DNA from: SG8-4 sp964598225
Lineage (GTDB): Bacteria > Planctomycetota > Phycisphaerae > Sedimentisphaerales > Anaerobacaceae
DNA: 64,000 bases
Direction of reading: 5' to 3'
Assembly (NCBI GenBank): GCA_964598225.1
Contig: CAZRBG010000021.1
Coordinates: 18,176-82,175 of the forward strand
The notes below the pieces were generated by a model. The model was not told the origin of the DNA and ran no database searches. It saw nothing but the letters and a program-made list of their open reading frames with translations. Shown here in pieces: positions 43,037 to 51,591 of the stretch. Each line of letters begins with the position of its first letter. Positions within the stretch are counted from its first letter, which is position 1. The position numbers and the translations under genes are program-made.

Positions 43037-43489
43037 TTAATCAGCGCTCTTGCTCCGCTTCTTTATCCTCTGAAGATACTTGAGGTCTTCCAGGTCTTTC
43101 GGTCGGGAGGCGGCTTTCTTCATGGTTATCAGGTCATCAAGTGAAGCGAACCAGACAAATGTGTCCCCGAAACGAGCCTTTTTCTTGTCTTTCCACACCT
43201 TCTCGAACGTCACACCCGTAACGAAGGGGTGAATGTCGGCCTCGGTAAGGTATTGACGTATCAGCACCTTCTTGGTCAGCAGATCCTCTGTGGTTATGTC
43301 GTCAACGTCGTATCCGAACGCTCTGAGCGCTTTCAGTGCTCTCTCAGCGTTTGTCTTCTCCGGTTGGATGAATATATCGATATCCAGCGTTGCGCGCGAA
43401 TGGCCGTAGATGGGGAACGCAGTAGCACCTATTATTACGAACCTGACCTTATTGTCTTTTAATAACTTCAGTAGCTTTTCTGTCTGCAT
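43037..43489 (-). CDS. nucleotidyltransferase-fold protein (AbiEii/MNT-like)
   Basis: The 150-residue protein matches minimal nucleotidyltransferases: VRFVIIGATAFPIYGHSRAT, then the catalytic D-x-D in LDIDIFI, and a later acidic segment in TEADIHPFV. Such proteins occur as toxins or antitoxins in AbiE- and MNT/HEPN-type systems. The upstream gene encodes a 61-residue partner and overlaps by 41 bases. The usual AbiEi antitoxin is absent, so the pair is a different layout. Which protein is toxic, if any, cannot be read. Confidence 0.75.
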   Translation of the reverse strand: MQTEKLLKLLKDNKVRFVIIGATAFPIYGHSRATLDIDIFIQPEKTNAERALKALRAFGYDVDDITTEDLLTKKVLIRQYLTEADIHPFVTGVTFEKVWKDKKKARFGDTFVWFASLDDLITMKKAASRPKDLEDLKYLQRIKKRSKSAD

Positions 43490-43634
43490 TGGTCCGTCCG
43501 GACAATTTCAACAATTCCATCGTCTTGCGGTGCATTAATTCGAAGCGCTGGGCCGTAGTCAGGGACATCAGGTAATCCAGCTCGAATTCGATTTCCTTGT
43601 CTTCATCGTGTTTATCAAGCTTCAGAACTGCCAT
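43449..43634 (-). CDS. small partner protein of the nucleotidyltransferase, 61 aa
   Basis: The 61-residue acidic helical protein has ATG 43634 after GGAAGG. It reads EIEFELDYLMSLTTAQRFEL and MHRKTMELLK. By memory, similar E-L-x-Y-L-x-S-L-T-x-x-x-R proteins lie just before nucleotidyltransferase genes in many genomes. The 41-base overlap with that gene implies coupled translation. A toxin-antitoxin role is inferred from the arrangement only. Confidence 0.65.
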   Translation of the reverse strand: MAVLKLDKHDEDKEIEFELDYLMSLTTAQRFELMHRKTMELLKLSGRTNADRKATEVIKRQ

Positions 43635-43682
43635 TTTCACCTTCCAGTAGAGACAAATGTAATCCCGGATTCAAGCTTTCGT

Positions 43683-44957
43683 TCAATTTGTCGCTTGTTC
43701 CTGCCTGAGTCTGCCGTCCAGGGCGGTGACCACCATGGCGCAGGAGGCGTCGCCTGTCACGTTGACTGCGGTGCGGCACATATCGAGGATCCGGTCCATG
43801 CCCAGGATCAGGCCGATGCCCTCAAGGGGCACGCCGATACTCTTCAAAACGATGACCAGCGTGGCCATGCCCGCGCCGGGAGTGCCGGCGGCGCCGACCG
43901 AGGCCAGCGTGGCCGTCAGCACGATGGTCAGTTGTTGGCCTATGTTCAGATCTATGCCGTAAACCTGGGCAATAAAGACGGCCGCGACACCTTGATACAG
44001 CGCCGTTCCGTCCATGTTCATGGTCGCACCCAGGGGCAGCGCAAAGCTGGAGATTTCCCGGGGGACACCCAGGTTCTCCTCCGCACATTCCATCGTGACC
44101 GGCAGCGTGGCCGAGCTCGACCCGGAACTGAAGGCGATCAGTTGGGCCGGGCGAATGCCCCTGAAGAAGGCCCTGACCTTCGTCCGCGTGAGCAGCTTGA
44201 CCGCCGCCGAGTAGACGATACATACATGCACGATCAGCCCGAGAAGTACGACGAGAGCATATTTCATGAGCACGACAAGGATAGAAGAGCCGAAATTGGT
44301 CGTCACAGCCGCGATCAGGGCGAACACGGCGTAGGGCGCGACGTGCATGATTACGTGGACCATCCGAATCATCACGTCATTGAGCCCTTCGAAGAAGGCG
44401 ATGACCGGGGCGCCGCGGGCGTCGGGGATCAGCGTCAGACAGATCCCTGTCAGCAGAGCGAAGAAAATCACTTGAAGCATCTCGCCCTCGGCGAAAGCGC
44501 GGATGGGATTGGCGGGAATGATCCCGAGCAGGGTGTCCCTGAGCGAGGGCTTCTCCAGCATCTCCTCGACTCGAACGTCCATATCCTCGGCGCCGCTTTC
44601 GAGCAACCGGGCTTTGGTTTCTTCGGGCAGACTGGCGCCGGGTCGGATCGCATTGGCAAGGATCAAGCCCAGGCTGATGGCGATAACGGTGGTGGTCACA
44701 TAGTAGGCGGCGGTCCGGACGCCGATGCGCCCGAGCTTACGGATGTCATTGAGACTGGCCGTCCCCACGAGCAGCGAGGCGAAGACCAGCGGGATGACCA
44801 CCATGGTGATGAGCTTGACGAAGGCCGTGCCGACCGGCTTGATGTACCCGACCACGAAATCGTTCCACCCGGCACGATTGGCAATGATGCCGAAGATGGC
44901 TCCCAGAATCAGGCCCAGCAGGATCTTGGTCGGCAGTGTCAGTTTCGGCCACTTCAT
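43683..44957 (-). CDS. dicarboxylate/amino acid:cation symporter (DAACS, GltP/DctA type)
   Basis: The 424-residue membrane protein has the family's helical hairpin and substrate signatures: FSSGSSSATLPVTMECAE (serine-rich HP1), LPLGATMNMDGTALYQGVAA (helix 7 with NMDGT), SVGAAGTPGAGMATLVIVL (HP2) and a helix 8 region ending DRILDMCRTAVNVTGDA. It takes up glutamate, aspartate or C4-dicarboxylates with Na+ or H+. Two N-terminal helices and a long loop (residues about 115-150) are normal. It follows the PEGA lipoprotein gene on the same strand. Confidence 0.94.
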   Translation of the reverse strand: MKWPKLTLPTKILLGLILGAIFGIIANRAGWNDFVVGYIKPVGTAFVKLITMVVIPLVFASLLVGTASLNDIRKLGRIGVRTAAYYVTTTVIAISLGLILANAIRPGASLPEETKARLLESGAEDMDVRVEEMLEKPSLRDTLLGIIPANPIRAFAEGEMLQVIFFALLTGICLTLIPDARGAPVIAFFEGLNDVMIRMVHVIMHVAPYAVFALIAAVTTNFGSSILVVLMKYALVVLLGLIVHVCIVYSAAVKLLTRTKVRAFFRGIRPAQLIAFSSGSSSATLPVTMECAEENLGVPREISSFALPLGATMNMDGTALYQGVAAVFIAQVYGIDLNIGQQLTIVLTATLASVGAAGTPGAGMATLVIVLKSIGVPLEGIGLILGMDRILDMCRTAVNVTGDASCAMVVTALDGRLRQEQATN

Positions 44958-44984
44958 AGGATTTAGAAATCAGGATTTATCGCA

Positions 44985-45389
44985 CTATTGTAACTGCTCT
45001 TTCGCTTTCTGCGCCTTTCGGATCAGCTCATCCCGGCTCATATCTCGTTTTGGCGACAGCTCGAACGTCCATTCGTATGAGTCGACGATTCTGCCCGGAT
45101 AGACTATCTGAGCGAAGAAATCGAAAGGAAATTCATCATACCATGGGCTCTTCAACTCCCTGTGAGTTTTCAGCGTCTCGTAGCCTTCCCTGCGAATCCT
45201 GAGGCGGTAATGGCCGTACCAGTTGAAGTTGACCGTAACCGGAGACTCGCCGATCTGCTCGTCATTGAGAACCACCAGAGCCCCCTGCGGCTCGGTATTA
45301 ACCGTCAGTTCTCTTTCGACACACCCACCGAGAACCAGACTCGCAACCAAACAGAGAACCAATCGAGCGAGCAGATTTTGCTGTACCAT
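44985..45389 (-). CDS. PEGA-domain lipoprotein
   Basis: The 134-residue product from ATG 45389 has a lipobox (LVLGGC) and a PEGA beta-sandwich (LTVNTEPQGALVVLNDEQIG, PVTVNFNWYGHYRLRIRREG). PEGA domains are surface or periplasmic beta modules of unknown binding partner. A longer frame to 45464 adds residues unlike a signal peptide. The short C-terminal half is charged and helical. It is followed after 27 bases by the DAACS gene. Confidence 0.82.
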   Translation of the reverse strand: MVQQNLLARLVLCLVASLVLGGCVERELTVNTEPQGALVVLNDEQIGESPVTVNFNWYGHYRLRIRREGYETLKTHRELKSPWYDEFPFDFFAQIVYPGRIVDSYEWTFELSPKRDMSRDELIRKAQKAKEQLQ

Positions 45390-45578
45390 GAAATATATCC
45401 TTAAAGCAAGGGAATCCAATTGGTGGGCAATTATACAAAGGTTGTCGGGGAGATCAAAGCGCAAAGGGGACAGATCATCAGTCGATCAATATGGAATAGT
45501 GATTATTGATATTGTTGCTGCGCGCCGACGGGGCGGTTGCGTGCAAACAGACAATAGTCAATATTCAATAGTCAATTC

Positions 45579-47066
45579 TCAGTCTGCCGGTACGCATCTG
45601 CCGGCGGCCCAGGTGCGCAAACTCTGGACACGCTCGGCTAACGTCGCCGAAAGCGGCGGCGATGCCCGCAGTGCCGAAAGGATTCGCTCGGTGTTGAGGC
45701 CCGTTCTCTCGGCAAAAGCTTCATGCAGCGCCGATATTACAGCCTGTTCTATCTCGGAGCCGCTGTAGCCCTCGGATGCCTCTGCCAGAGCATCGAGGTC
45801 GAACTTGCCGGGCGCCCTCCTTCGCTTTCTCAGGTGGATGGCGAATATCTCCCCGCGAACGTCCTTCTCGGGCAGATCAACGAAGAAAATCTCATCGAAC
45901 CGCCCTTTGCGGAGCAACTCCGGCGGAAGCGCCTCTATGTCGTTGGCGGTCGCGGCTACGAAAACCGGAGAGCTCCGTTCCTGCAGCCAGGTCAGCAGCG
46001 TCCCGAAGAGCCTCTTGGACAATCCGCCGTCGGTGCTCTGGCTGGCGGCAGAGGCAAATCCCTTCTCGATCTCATCGATCCACAACACCACCGGCGACAT
46101 CATCTCGCATTGTTTCAGCGCCTGGCGCAAATTGCGTTCGGATTCCCCGATATAGCTGTTGTAAAGCGTGCCGGGGTCCATCCTCAGCAGCGGCTGCTGC
46201 CATGCCGCGGCTATTGCCTTGGCGCAGAGGCTCTTGCCGGCGCCCTGCACGCCGAGCATGAGCACGCCACGAGGCGGTTCGAGACCAAACTCCACGGCCC
46301 TGGAGCTGAACGAGCCTTCCCGCTGGTTGAGCCACCTCTTCAGCCGGCGCATACCCCCGATTTCACTCATATCAAGGGGCGTTTCGATATATTCCAGCAG
46401 GCTGTCCTGATGAATCATCCGCCTCTTGCCCGCAATTACCTTGTTTATGTCGTTGTCATCAAATCGCTTATCGTCAGCGACAGTGTCGATTATGATTCGC
46501 TCGGCCTGCCTGCGGCTGAGCCCTCGCAGGTTGCGCACAATGGCATCCAGGCCCCGCTGGCTGATGCCGACCTCGATGGGATTATAGCGGTGGAATCGCT
46601 GAAGAGTCCGGCGGGTGATATTTTTTAACTCATTGTCGTCTGGCAAAGATATCTCGTACCGTCTCGTATAGGATTTGACGACCTCGGGCATGGTGTCCTC
46701 GCAGTCGATCATCACCAGCGTGCTGCGATTTTTCTCGAAACTGTCGACCAGGTCGCGCCAGGCCCGCATCGTCAGGCCTCCCTTGAGATGCTCGGCGAGG
46801 TCGAGAGTTACGCAAAGCGATCCCGGCTTCGAGTCGGCCAGGTGATAAAGCCCGGTCGCAGGCGTCTCGGTGTTCTCCTGGAAAAGGCTGTCGGGGAGTA
46901 TCCCGTTGCGAATGCCGCCGGCCATAGACCATATCAGCATTTCCCTGCTCAAATCGATCGCCACCTCTCGCAGCAATTGCAGGGCGTACTGCTCCTCATG
47001 CGTGACGATAGATATGCAGCAATAGCCGCCTTCGATAAGCTGCTCGATTTGCCTGGTATCATCCAT
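45579..47066 (-). CDS. AAA family ATPase, Ycf46-like
   Basis: The 495-residue protein has an N-terminal domain of about 200 residues and a C-terminal AAA+ module: Walker A LGVQGAGKSLCAKA, Walker B PVVLWIDEIEKGF, sensor 1 VFVAATANDIEALPPELLRK and arginine finger GRFDE. This is the layout of the Ycf46/AAA ATPases of cyanobacteria and Planctomycetes, whose partner is unknown. ATG 47066 is in place. It stands alone on the minus strand, divergent from trkH. It has no membrane segment, unlike FtsH. Confidence 0.85.
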   Translation of the reverse strand: MDDTRQIEQLIEGGYCCISIVTHEEQYALQLLREVAIDLSREMLIWSMAGGIRNGILPDSLFQENTETPATGLYHLADSKPGSLCVTLDLAEHLKGGLTMRAWRDLVDSFEKNRSTLVMIDCEDTMPEVVKSYTRRYEISLPDDNELKNITRRTLQRFHRYNPIEVGISQRGLDAIVRNLRGLSRRQAERIIIDTVADDKRFDDNDINKVIAGKRRMIHQDSLLEYIETPLDMSEIGGMRRLKRWLNQREGSFSSRAVEFGLEPPRGVLMLGVQGAGKSLCAKAIAAAWQQPLLRMDPGTLYNSYIGESERNLRQALKQCEMMSPVVLWIDEIEKGFASAASQSTDGGLSKRLFGTLLTWLQERSSPVFVAATANDIEALPPELLRKGRFDEIFFVDLPEKDVRGEIFAIHLRKRRRAPGKFDLDALAEASEGYSGSEIEQAVISALHEAFAERTGLNTERILSALRASPPLSATLAERVQSLRTWAAGRCVPAD

Positions 47067-47241
47067 CTGCGACCCGTACTCTTCGCTTATACGGTTTACC
47101 GCCCCATTATAACGGAAAAACGCTGAAACAAAAGCTTAAAAACGCCATAACAACAGGGTTTTACGCTCATTATTGGCGCGTTTACAGGACGATAATGTAG
47201 ATGTGGCCGCCCGCGGGCGCCGATAATACCTGGAGTCGCGA

Positions 47242-48768
47242 ATGCGAAACGGATTTCGACGAGCTAACTGCATATTCTATTCTCTGGGCAAACTCCTGCA
47301 GATTCTGGGTCTGATTCTGCTGGTTCCGTTGGCGCCGGCATTGATTTACTGGGGGCAAAAAGGCGACGGCAAAGAAACGGCATCGGCCTTCATAATCGCC
47401 TCGGCGGTTTCCTTCGTAATCGGCCGCATGTTCCGCTACAAGTTCAAGCCGCAGCCGCTGGATATGACCTCGTCCATGCTGATCTGCGCTCTCGGCTGGC
47501 TGTTCGCCTCGGCGGTCGGGGCCTTGCCGTTCGTGCTCGCCCTGGAGTTGAACTTTTTCGACGCATTTTTCGAAGCGATCAGCGGCTTCACCACTACCGG
47601 ATTCACCGTATTTACCGGCCTTTATAACATGCCGCCGAGCATACTCTTCTGGCGGGCGTTCACTCAGTGGCTGGGCGGCATCGGAATACTTTCATTCTTT
47701 TTGATGATAGTCTCCGAGAGCGGCGGCGCTCATCACATGTTCGGGGCCGAGAGCCACAAGATAGCCGCCGGACGCCCCGCGCCGGGGCTCTCGCACACCC
47801 TTCGGATACTCTGGGCGATCTACGCGCTCTTTACGATCCTCGCGGCTATCGTTCTGACCCTTGAAAGAATGCCGCCTTTCGACGCCGTTTGTCATGCGCT
47901 GACCACGCTGGCAACGGGCGGTTTCTCCCCGCACGACAGCAGCATCGCGATTTATCGACAGATGGGCCACCCGCACTATCGCCTGATAGAATACACGCTG
48001 ATCTTCTTCATGCTGCTCGGCGGCATCAACTTCCTCGTACACTACCGCGTTCTTCATCGAGAGATTAGGGCGCTATGGGATAACATCGAGATTCGATATT
48101 TCTGGAAATTCATCGCCGCATTCACGACGTTAATCCTGATCGAGCGTCTGTACAGAAGCGGCGCTATTGCTGCACTGTCGGCTCGCGATGCATCATTCTC
48201 TCTCGCCGATTTCGAGCAGTCGTTTCGCAACTGCCTCTTCCAGGTCGTCGCGATGCTCACCAGTACCGGCTACGCCACACAGGACATAGGCTCGGATTAC
48301 TTCGGAACTATGGCCAGGCAGTTGTTTCTGGTTATGATGGTCTTCGGCGGCTGCGTCGGCTCGACCTCCGGCGGATTCAAAATTCTGAGAGTCGCCATAC
48401 TTAACCGGCTGATGGTCAGGGAGATTTTCAAGATAAGAACCTCCGGCAAGGCGTCATCTTCGCTCATTATCGATAAGAAAAAAGTATCCGAGGAAGAGAT
48501 ACATCGTATCGGCGCACTGTTTTTCACATGGATGGCGCTGGTCCTCGTCGGCGGCGCCGTCACTGCTCTTTTCTCAAGCTACGGCTCGCTGGAGTCGCTT
48601 TCCGGCATGTTCTCCGCCGTTGGAAACATCGGACCGTGCTACATCCCCGCCTCGAACATAGCGGCGCTTCACCCCGTAGTGAAAGTCACGTATATCATCG
48701 GCATGTTGGCAGGCAGGCTCGAAATACTACCCGTCCTGCTGCTCTTTGCAAGAAAGGCATGGCGTTGA
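47242..48768 (+). CDS. trkH: TrkH family potassium uptake protein
   Basis: The 508-residue membrane protein has the repeated M-P-M pore layout of Trk/Ktr channels. Selectivity-filter segments are seen at ISGFTTTGFTVF, TTLATGGFSPHDS, MLTSTGYATQD and SAVGNIGPCYI, each with the central glycine. GGAG seven bases before ATG supports the start. It imports K+ with the regulatory TrkA gene downstream, 182 bases away and separated by a repeat. Length is normal. Confidence 0.93.
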   Translation: MRNGFRRANCIFYSLGKLLQILGLILLVPLAPALIYWGQKGDGKETASAFIIASAVSFVIGRMFRYKFKPQPLDMTSSMLICALGWLFASAVGALPFVLALELNFFDAFFEAISGFTTTGFTVFTGLYNMPPSILFWRAFTQWLGGIGILSFFLMIVSESGGAHHMFGAESHKIAAGRPAPGLSHTLRILWAIYALFTILAAIVLTLERMPPFDAVCHALTTLATGGFSPHDSSIAIYRQMGHPHYRLIEYTLIFFMLLGGINFLVHYRVLHREIRALWDNIEIRYFWKFIAAFTTLILIERLYRSGAIAALSARDASFSLADFEQSFRNCLFQVVAMLTSTGYATQDIGSDYFGTMARQLFLVMMVFGGCVGSTSGGFKILRVAILNRLMVREIFKIRTSGKASSSLIIDKKKVSEEEIHRIGALFFTWMALVLVGGAVTALFSSYGSLESLSGMFSAVGNIGPCYIPASNIAALHPVVKVTYIIGMLAGRLEILPVLLLFARKAWR

Positions 48769-48820
48769 CTGACAATGATCCAAATCCAAGACACGATCAT
48801 TTATCCCTGCCTCAAAATTT

Positions 48821-48886
48821 GTTTTGAAAATTGGAGCTTTGAGAATTAGATATTGTTTAGAATTTAGGATTTAGTGCTTAGAATTT
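48821..48886. repeat. repeat flanking trkA, upstream copy
   Basis: GTTTTGAAAATTGG ... GATATTGTTTAGAATTTAGG ... TAGTGCTTAGAATTT. The reverse complement of a closely related sequence lies downstream of trkA at 49764-49814, so trkA is bracketed by an inverted pair. Confidence 0.65.
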
Positions 48887-48950
48887 CCTCTTACAGAGCA
48901 ACATGAATGCATTGAAAGTCAATGACGGTAGTAATCGGAGGTACGATTAG

Positions 48951-49634
48951 ATGTACGTAATAGTCGCCGGCGGCGGAATGGTCGGGGGCGGTCTGGTTCG
49001 CAGACTGCTGGATAACAGGCATGACGTCGTGCTGATCGATCAGCACAAGGAAATCTGCGACAAGCTGTACGCCGAAACCGGCGTGGTCGCCATACACGGC
49101 AGCGCCACCAGCATTGAGGCCCTGACCGAGGCGGGCATCAGGAAGGCCGATGTCCTTGTCGCCGCTACCGGTCTCGACGCCGACAATCTCGCCTGCGCGA
49201 TACTCGCCAAGAGCTTCAAGGTCCCCACAACTATAGTCCGCATGCGCGACCCCGCTTACAAGAACGCCTACGTCGTCGCCGGCGTGAATTCGATTGTCCG
49301 CGTGACCGACCTTATGGTCAGCCAGATGATGATGGACATCGAGAACCCCGAAGTGCGGCGAATAAGCACCATTGGCGGCGGCAAGGCGGATATCTTCCTC
49401 GTCAACGTCCCCGACGGCGCAAAGGTCGCCGGCAAAAGCGTCAAGGACATCGTCGGCAGCCGCCGCTTCCCGGACCAGTGCACGTTCGTCGCGGCCTTCA
49501 ATCAGCAAACCGACGATCTCGCAATCCCCCGAGGCGCCTACATCGTCCACGAAGGCGACGAGCTGTTCCTGATCTCGACGGCAGAAAACATCAAAAGAGC
49601 CGTTGACTTCCTAACGGCAAAGAAAAGACGCTGA
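48951..49634 (+). CDS. trkA: TrkA family potassium channel regulator
   Basis: The 227-residue cytosolic protein has an RCK_N Rossmann domain (YVIVAGGGMVGGGLVRRLLD, with VLIDQHKE as the NAD-binding acidic tip, and VAIHGSATS) and an RCK_C domain from about residue 145. It is a single RCK unit, half the length of E. coli TrkA, as in KtrA. It would bind NAD(H) or ATP and gate the TrkH channel upstream. GGAGGT lies nine bases before the ATG. Confidence 0.93.
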   Translation: MYVIVAGGGMVGGGLVRRLLDNRHDVVLIDQHKEICDKLYAETGVVAIHGSATSIEALTEAGIRKADVLVAATGLDADNLACAILAKSFKVPTTIVRMRDPAYKNAYVVAGVNSIVRVTDLMVSQMMMDIENPEVRRISTIGGGKADIFLVNVPDGAKVAGKSVKDIVGSRRFPDQCTFVAAFNQQTDDLAIPRGAYIVHEGDELFLISTAENIKRAVDFLTAKKRR

Positions 49635-49683
49635 GGCACTGCGACAAGACCCGTCTTGTCATACTCCGCTAAACCCAACTTGT

Positions 49684-49746
49684 CATTCCGAGCTTGCCGA
49701 GGAACCTGTTGAAATAGCCCCGCGGAGCGGCTCCTTATTCCTCTAA
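49684..49746. repeat. CATTCCGAG/GAGGAAC repeat
   Basis: CATTCCGAGCTTGCCGAGG, ACCTGTTGAAATAG and GCGGAGCGGCTCCTTA appear in order. Related copies are at 50751-50800 and 63889-63938 (GAGGAACCTATTAAAATAG ... GCAGCGGCTCCTTA). Confidence 0.6.
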
Positions 49747-49763
49747 CAAAGCTGCAAGCAGCC

Positions 49764-49814
49764 AAATCCGAAGCACTAATTTCAAAATCCTAAACAATAT
49801 CGAATTTTCAAAAC
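49764..49814. repeat. repeat flanking trkA, downstream copy (inverted)
   Basis: Its reverse complement reads GTTTTGAAAATTCGATATTG, TTTAGGATTTTG and TAGTGCTTCG, matching the copy at 48821-48886. Confidence 0.65.
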
Positions 49815-50043
49815 GCCTGCCATGTGAGTGCAGCTACACCCATTTCGGATTCAGAGATTAGAACTTTCGCTTGAAAAGCGACAGTACCTCGAAGCGCAAA
49901 CAAGAAAACGCAAACAAGCTATTATCCTTTCCCGCATAAGCACTTACGACCGAATGTGCGCATATAATCATGTAGTTTTTCGTTCAATTCGTGCAGGTCG
50001 CTCCAATTACAGGGGGCCTTTGCGCCCAGCCAGGCCCCCTGCC

Positions 50044-50104
50044 GTCATCCCGACCGTGCCCGTCGTCATCCCGACCGAGCCCGTCGTCATCCCGACCGAA
50101 GCGG
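50044..50104. repeat. 21-base tandem repeat, about 2.9 copies
   Basis: GTCATCCCGACCGTGCCCGTC at 50044-50064, GTCATCCCGACCGAGCCCGTC at 50065-50085, then GTCATCCCGACCGAAGCGG from 50086. Likely expanded from a dispersed GTCATCCCGAC repeat. Confidence 0.7.
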
Positions 50105-50284
50105 AGGGATCCGGCTTCGAACAGGCTCGACATAGGGACTCCAGACAGATGTCTCGACCGAGCACCAATTGTCTCTTGAAAGATGAAGGTCTCGCTGTAT
50201 CATGTGAAGTCAACGCGGCGGCATTGGGTCGCCCCGGCGTACGGGGAATCCGGGACGTTATGCGGAAACCATAGGAACATTGTT

Positions 50285-50698
50285 ATGCAGGAAAGAGCAA
50301 TGAAAGAAAGTCCCCTGACAAAAGTGGTCGCAAGGTTTCGAAGCAACTGGCCCGGATACGTAACCCAATACCGTGTCCTTCTGATCGTCACGCTCGTGGC
50401 CGCTCTTGCCGACATGGCTTCAACCTGGTACGTCCTGTTCCACGAAGGCCCGCAAGCCGAAGGCCATCCGGCAATCCGCGCCTTCAGCATGATACTTGGC
50501 CCCATCGCAGGCCCCCTGGCAGGTAAGGCGTGCCAGTTTGGCGCCCTCGTGGCGCTGACGGTCTACTTCCGCCGTCACGCCCTCTACATTTTTGTCCCGG
50601 TGATCATACTATATGGCTGGGCCGCGTGGTACAATGTGTGGGGGTGGCAACTCTATTATCCAAGGGTCCCTCGATTGCTGAAATACATCGGCGGCTAA
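50285..50698 (+). CDS. small membrane protein, DUF5658-like
   Basis: The 137-residue protein starts at ATG 50285; AGGA lies upstream, and ATG 50300 is a close alternative. It has three or four hydrophobic helices (VLLIVTLVAALADMASTWYV, PLAGKACQFGALVALTVYF, FVPVIILYGWAAWYNVWG). The L-x-x-x-D-x-x-S-T-x-x-x-L motif in helix 1 recalls DUF5658-type small membrane proteins. Function is unknown. The next gene, another small membrane protein, follows after about 180 bases that contain a dispersed repeat. Confidence 0.65.
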   Translation: MQERAMKESPLTKVVARFRSNWPGYVTQYRVLLIVTLVAALADMASTWYVLFHEGPQAEGHPAIRAFSMILGPIAGPLAGKACQFGALVALTVYFRRHALYIFVPVIILYGWAAWYNVWGWQLYYPRVPRLLKYIGG

Positions 50699-50750
50699 GG
50701 CACGTCAGGAAAGAAACAAACTATGACAGAAGAAGGAGGAAATGCACAGT

Positions 50751-50800
50751 CATTCCGAGCCTGTCGAGGAATCGATAAAACAAGCCCGCGAAGCGGTTCA
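50751..50800. repeat. CATTCCGAG/GAGGAAT repeat, second copy
   Basis: CATTCCGAGCCTGTCGAGGA, ATCGATAAAACAAG and CGCGAAGCGGTTC; related to 49684-49746. Confidence 0.55.
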
Positions 50801-50880
50801 ACAAAAGACCATGGCCGCAAGACAAGATTTGCAGTGACGAATAAACGCCTTACGGCGTCACTACGAACGGTGGCGAGAAA

Positions 50881-51369
50881 ATGCTGGCCGATCTTAAACG
50901 CGCAAAATTGATGTTGGCAATAGTAGCTTTCGGACTTTTCGTGTCCGGTGTCACGGTCTGGCCGGCGGCGTCGGAGTTGAAACTGGCGGTGAACATCGTA
51001 TGGGGCGATGCTGAACCGAGCGGTGTTTTGCACGGTTTCGTTCTTGGGGCCATTGAAGGGCTTGAGGCAGTGGAAGCTCAGTACCCTTTCATGCTGTACG
51101 CACACGACTGGCTCGCCTTCGCGCACATCGTCCTTGCAATCCTATTCGCCGGCGCAATCAGAGACCCCGTCCGCAACGTCTGGATCGTCCAGTGCGGCCT
51201 GATCGCCTGCGCCCTCGTCCCCGTCCTCGCGGGAATCTGCATCCCCATCCGCGGACTCCCCCTGCGCTGGTTCTGGATAGATTTCGCCTTCGCCCCCGCA
51301 GCAGGAATCCCCCTCTATATCGCCCTGAGAGACATAAAACGAGCCGAAGTGGAATTGAAGACAACTTAA
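50881..51369 (+). CDS. four-helix integral membrane protein, unknown
   Basis: This 162-residue protein is not recognised. Hydrophobic stretches are at about residues 8-30 (LMLAIVAFGLFVSGVTVWP), 72-95 (WLAFAHIVLAILFAGAI), 103-122 (VQCGLIACALVPVLAGICI) and 130-150. Short hydrophilic ends follow. By the coding frame and length it is a real gene. No binding site is obvious before ATG 50881. It may be cotranscribed with the DUF5658-like gene; no function can be given. Confidence 0.6.
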   Translation: MLADLKRAKLMLAIVAFGLFVSGVTVWPAASELKLAVNIVWGDAEPSGVLHGFVLGAIEGLEAVEAQYPFMLYAHDWLAFAHIVLAILFAGAIRDPVRNVWIVQCGLIACALVPVLAGICIPIRGLPLRWFWIDFAFAPAAGIPLYIALRDIKRAEVELKTT

Positions 51370-51420
51370 AAACCAACAAAAGCGTTGATAGGCAGAAACA
51401 TGAAAAAGATAATCATTACA

Positions 51421-51460
51421 GTCGAGTAGGTGAGGAGATTGCTCTCCTCACCTACTCGAC
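51421..51460. repeat. perfect 17-base-stem hairpin
   Basis: GTCGAGTAGGTGAGGAG (51421-51437), loop ATTGCT, CTCCTCACCTACTCGAC (51444-51460), with no mismatch. It lies 51 bases after the membrane protein stop, with the convergent DUF434 gene ending at 51592. No T-run follows. Could be a bidirectional terminator or remnant of a mobile element. Confidence 0.7.
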
Positions 51461-51591
51461 TCGACGGGGACTGGATGGATGTAAAGTTATGGGTGACAGG
51501 CGGTTCTATGCAGGCGAGCTTCCCATTGCTGTTTCACGAGGACTCATTCTGGGTTACTATATACACAACCTTCAACAGAGAATATCTGCCT

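Larger units (their letters stand above)
49635..50284. other. repeat-rich intergenic region, no supported gene
   Basis: The 650-base gap contains a GACAAGA/TCTTGTC hairpin (49644-49661), a CATTCCGAG...GAGGAACC repeat (49684-49746), the downstream trkA-flanking repeat (49764-49814) and a 21-base tandem array (50044-50104). Frames across it translate the repeats and look non-coding. Confidence 0.6.

Noticed and set aside
43608..44966. 452-codon open frame on the plus strand opposite the DAACS gene
   Set aside because: The minus strand encodes a textbook symporter; the plus frame is His/Asp/Gly-rich with no domain and arises from biased codons.
49828..50274. 148-codon plus-strand frame across the trkA downstream gap
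   Set aside because: It translates dispersed and tandem repeats (VIPTEPVVIPTE) and has no binding site.
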